A stretch of DNA of 6,270 bases, taken from positions 1 to 6,270 of the forward strand of contig CACXDR010000164.1 of assembly GCA_902766415.1 (NCBI GenBank), given 5' to 3'. Each line of letters starts with the position of its first letter. Within the stretch, counting starts at the first letter, position 1. The notes under the pieces are model-generated. The model saw only the letters and a list, made by a program, of their open reading frames with translations, was not told the origin of the DNA and made no database searches. Positions 5,039 through 6,270 of this stretch are shown here, one piece after another. The DNA is from an uncultured Lachnospiraceae bacterium. GTDB taxonomy: Bacteria; Bacillota_A; Clostridia; Lachnospirales; Lachnospiraceae. Made by a program: the position numbers and the translations under genes.

Positions 5039-5905
5039 TTACTCCATGTAATTGTCGATATATTTCTCGTAGATCGTCTTATAGTAATCCGCGCCGATGA
5101 ACTTCAGGTAGTCCTGGAAGGAAATGAAATCTCCATCGTAGCCCTCGTCGGTACCGTGCTCCTTCATGTACCTCAGGAGCTTTAAGAGCGTAGCGGTCTG
5201 CGCGAACAGGAGGCTTACAGGGAAGGTGATGATCTTGTAGCCAAGCTTTCCGCAGTCCTCCGCGGTCAGGCCGTCGTTGATGCCCTTGTTCGCGTAAAGC
5301 CCGAGGTGGATGGGGCCCTTGACGAGCGGCGGGAGCTTTTCCAGCTCATCCCTCGTCTTCGGAAGGATCTTTACCATATCCGCGCCGGCATCCATGTACG
5401 CGTTCGCGCGCTCGACCGCCTCGTCGAACGGCGCGTCAGTGCGGGCGACGATCAGGAGGCTGGGATCCTCACGCACCGCGACGGCAGCCTTGATCTTTCC
5501 GACCATCTCCTTCATGGAGATCAGCTCCGGCGCCTTGATGAACGGGCAGTTCGGCGGCTGCTTCTGGTCCTCGATGAACAGGCCGCCGATCCCGGTCTTT
5601 TCATATTCCTTGATGGTACGGATCACGTTCAGGGCGCTTCCGTAGCCGCCCTCCGCGTCCGCGAGGATCGGAATATCGACCGCGTTGCACATCTTGGTGA
5701 GGACGTCGACCGTCTCACTCAGCGTCAGCTGGCCGGTGTCCGGCTGGCCGAGGATGCAGCCGTGCATGCCGTAGCCGGTGGTTCCCGCAACTTTAAAACC
5801 GGCGGCTTCGATGCATCTTGCGCTCAGCGCGTCATAGGCGCCCGGGGCTACAAGATAGTCGTTTTCCGCAAGCAGCTTACGGAGCTTTCTTGCCTGGATA
5901 CTCAT
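5039..5905 (-). CDS. isocitrate lyase/PEP mutase superfamily enzyme, substrate uncertain
   Basis: A 288-residue alpha/beta-barrel enzyme of the superfamily that makes or breaks C-C or P-C bonds of 2-oxo-acid-related substrates (methylisocitrate lyase, 2,3-dimethylmalate lyase, oxaloacetate decarboxylase, PEP mutase). Numbered from ATG 5905: PGAYDALSAR (21-30), TTGYG (42-46), metal-site-like DAEGGYG (83-89), EDQ (112-114) and ARTDA (154-158). The gating loop reads PNCPF at 118-122, where methylisocitrate lyase has KRCGH: the cysteine (C120) is kept but the basic residue and the GH pair are not. The metal motif is D-A-E instead of D-A-D. An automatic label of methylisocitrate lyase should therefore be treated with care, and no prp genes are nearby. 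ATG 5905 is preferred over ATG 5956 because AAAGAGGTG precedes it by about 8-9 nt and the extra 17 residues do not resemble the family. The gene has its own promoter and terminator and looks monocistronic. Confidence 0.85.
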   Translation of the reverse strand: MSIQARKLRKLLAENDYLVAPGAYDALSARCIEAAGFKVAGTTGYGMHGCILGQPDTGQLTLSETVDVLTKMCNAVDIPILADAEGGYGSALNVIRTIKEYEKTGIGGLFIEDQKQPPNCPFIKAPELISMKEMVGKIKAAVAVREDPSLLIVARTDAPFDEAVERANAYMDAGADMVKILPKTRDELEKLPPLVKGPIHLGLYANKGINDGLTAEDCGKLGYKIITFPVSLLFAQTATLLKLLRYMKEHGTDEGYDGDFISFQDYLKFIGADYYKTIYEKYIDNYME

Positions 5906-5961
5906 AAAACAGCACCTCTTTTCTCCTGTATGAAACCGGATATTATTTAATTCCATCTTCT

Positions 5962-5989
5962 ATTATATTTTCTTTGTTGGTTAATTCCA
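5962..5989 (-). promoter_or_regulatory. promoter of the isocitrate lyase/PEP mutase family gene
   Basis: On the minus strand a perfect TATAAT (5967-5962) lies in an AT-rich stretch, with TGGAAT (5989-5984) 16 nt upstream as a poor -35. The start would be near 5955, giving a leader of about 50 nt. The weak -35, overlapped by an inverted repeat, suggests dependence on a regulator. Confidence 0.5.
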
Positions 5990-6009
5990 GTTTGCAAAGC
6001 AAACGGAAT
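5984..6009. promoter_or_regulatory. inverted repeat overlapping the -35, operator candidate
   Basis: ATTCC-A-GTTTGC-AAA-GCAAAC-GGAAT forms 11 paired positions with one bulged base and a 3-nt centre. It covers the -35 region of the promoter at 5962-5989. The position fits a transcription-factor site, but I do not recognise the motif. On neither strand is it followed directly by a T tract. Confidence 0.45.
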
Positions 6010-6042
6010 CATGCGCGTTTTTCATGGATATCCCGGAAAAGC

Positions 6043-6082
6043 AAAAACAGAATGCATAGATCCGGATATCAGATCCCTGCAT
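6043..6082 (-). terminator. terminator candidate after the metal ATPase gene
   Basis: On the minus strand ATGCA-GG-GATC and GATC-TA-TGCAT can pair (6082-6072 with 6062-6052) with a 2x2 internal loop, followed after four bases by TTTTT and then GCTTTT. It lies about 73 nt after the ATPase stop. The stem is AT-rich and interrupted, so it would be weak. Confidence 0.3.
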
Positions 6083-6154
6083 CCTGTTCAGCCTGCCTGA
6101 GGCATGATGTTCCTGTTTGTCCCGGCCCGTCTGGGGCCTGGTTTCCTGTCCGGT

Positions 6155-6270
6155 TCAGCCCTTCTCCTCCAGCGCGCGCATGGAGTTCAGGATCGCGAGC
6201 ACGGTGACGCCGACGTCGCCGAACACGGCTGCCCAGAGGTTCGCCATGCCGAGGGCGCCGAGGATAAGCA
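6155..6270 (-). CDS. P1B-type heavy-metal-translocating ATPase, C-terminal 37 residues (5' part outside window)
   Basis: Only the end of the protein is visible: a hydrophobic stretch [16 protein letters not shown], then [17 protein letters not shown] and a short charged tail EEKG before TGA (6157-6155). This matches the last two transmembrane helices and end of CadA/ZntA-type ATPases, which pump soft divalent metals out of the cell across the membrane. The Asp in GDVG corresponds in position to the metal-binding Asp of the final helix in the Zn/Cd/Pb subgroup (E. coli ZntA has ADTG). The Cu subgroup and the HEGG/HEGS motif of the Co-type subgroup are not seen, so Zn/Cd/Pb export is the best guess. 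The metal-binding CPC motif and phosphorylation DKTGT motif are outside the window. The family is confident; the metal is inferred from one motif. Confidence 0.85.
   Translation of the reverse strand, partial: LILGALGMANLWAAVFGDVGVTVLAILNSMRALEEKG

Noticed and set aside
6124..6138. GGCCC-GTCTG-GGGCC hairpin as terminator of the metal ATPase gene
   Set aside because: Only a 5-bp stem and no T tract on the minus strand.

Overview
The window is a GC-rich stretch of bacterial chromosome in which every supported gene lies on the minus strand. Protein sequences, gene content (proB, 5-formyltetrahydrofolate cyclo-ligase, miaB, DUF3783, a COG2509-type flavoprotein), strong AAAGGAGG-type Shine-Dalgarno sequences and short AT-rich promoters suggest a high-GC Clostridia member, probably Lachnospiraceae-like. 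This placement is inferred from style and gene neighbourhood, not from a marker gene.

In transcription order (right to left): the last 37 residues of a P1B-type metal-transporting ATPase (6270-6155); an AT-rich intergenic region with a possible terminator, an inverted repeat and a promoter; an isocitrate lyase/PEP mutase superfamily enzyme (5905-5039) closed by a strong terminator; a promoter abutting that terminator; a two-gene unit of a DUF3783 protein (4913-4485) and a FAD-dependent dehydrogenase of unknown substrate (4474-2879); a 204-bp region with a promoter, a terminator-like hairpin and tandem repeats; proB (2674-1799) overlapping 5-formyltetrahydrofolate cyclo-ligase by ATGA (1802-1242); and miaB (1085 to the window edge, 3' end missing). 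They make proline (ProB), recycle folate (cyclo-ligase) and modify tRNA (MiaB); the flavoprotein and DUF3783 protein are uncharacterised.

No CRISPR, phage, IS element, tRNA or rRNA was seen. The unusual content is between genes. Three short tandem duplications (periods 15, 33 and 34 bp) sit at gene boundaries. Two of them multiply a Shine-Dalgarno sequence and one copies a stop codon together with a -35 hexamer. The proB leader is the most elaborate: promoter, terminator-like hairpin, then three Shine-Dalgarno copies separated by two small hairpins, with a possible 17-residue leader peptide that stops on proB's own Shine-Dalgarno. proA is absent from its usual place directly after proB. I do not see a clear new defence or mobile system.
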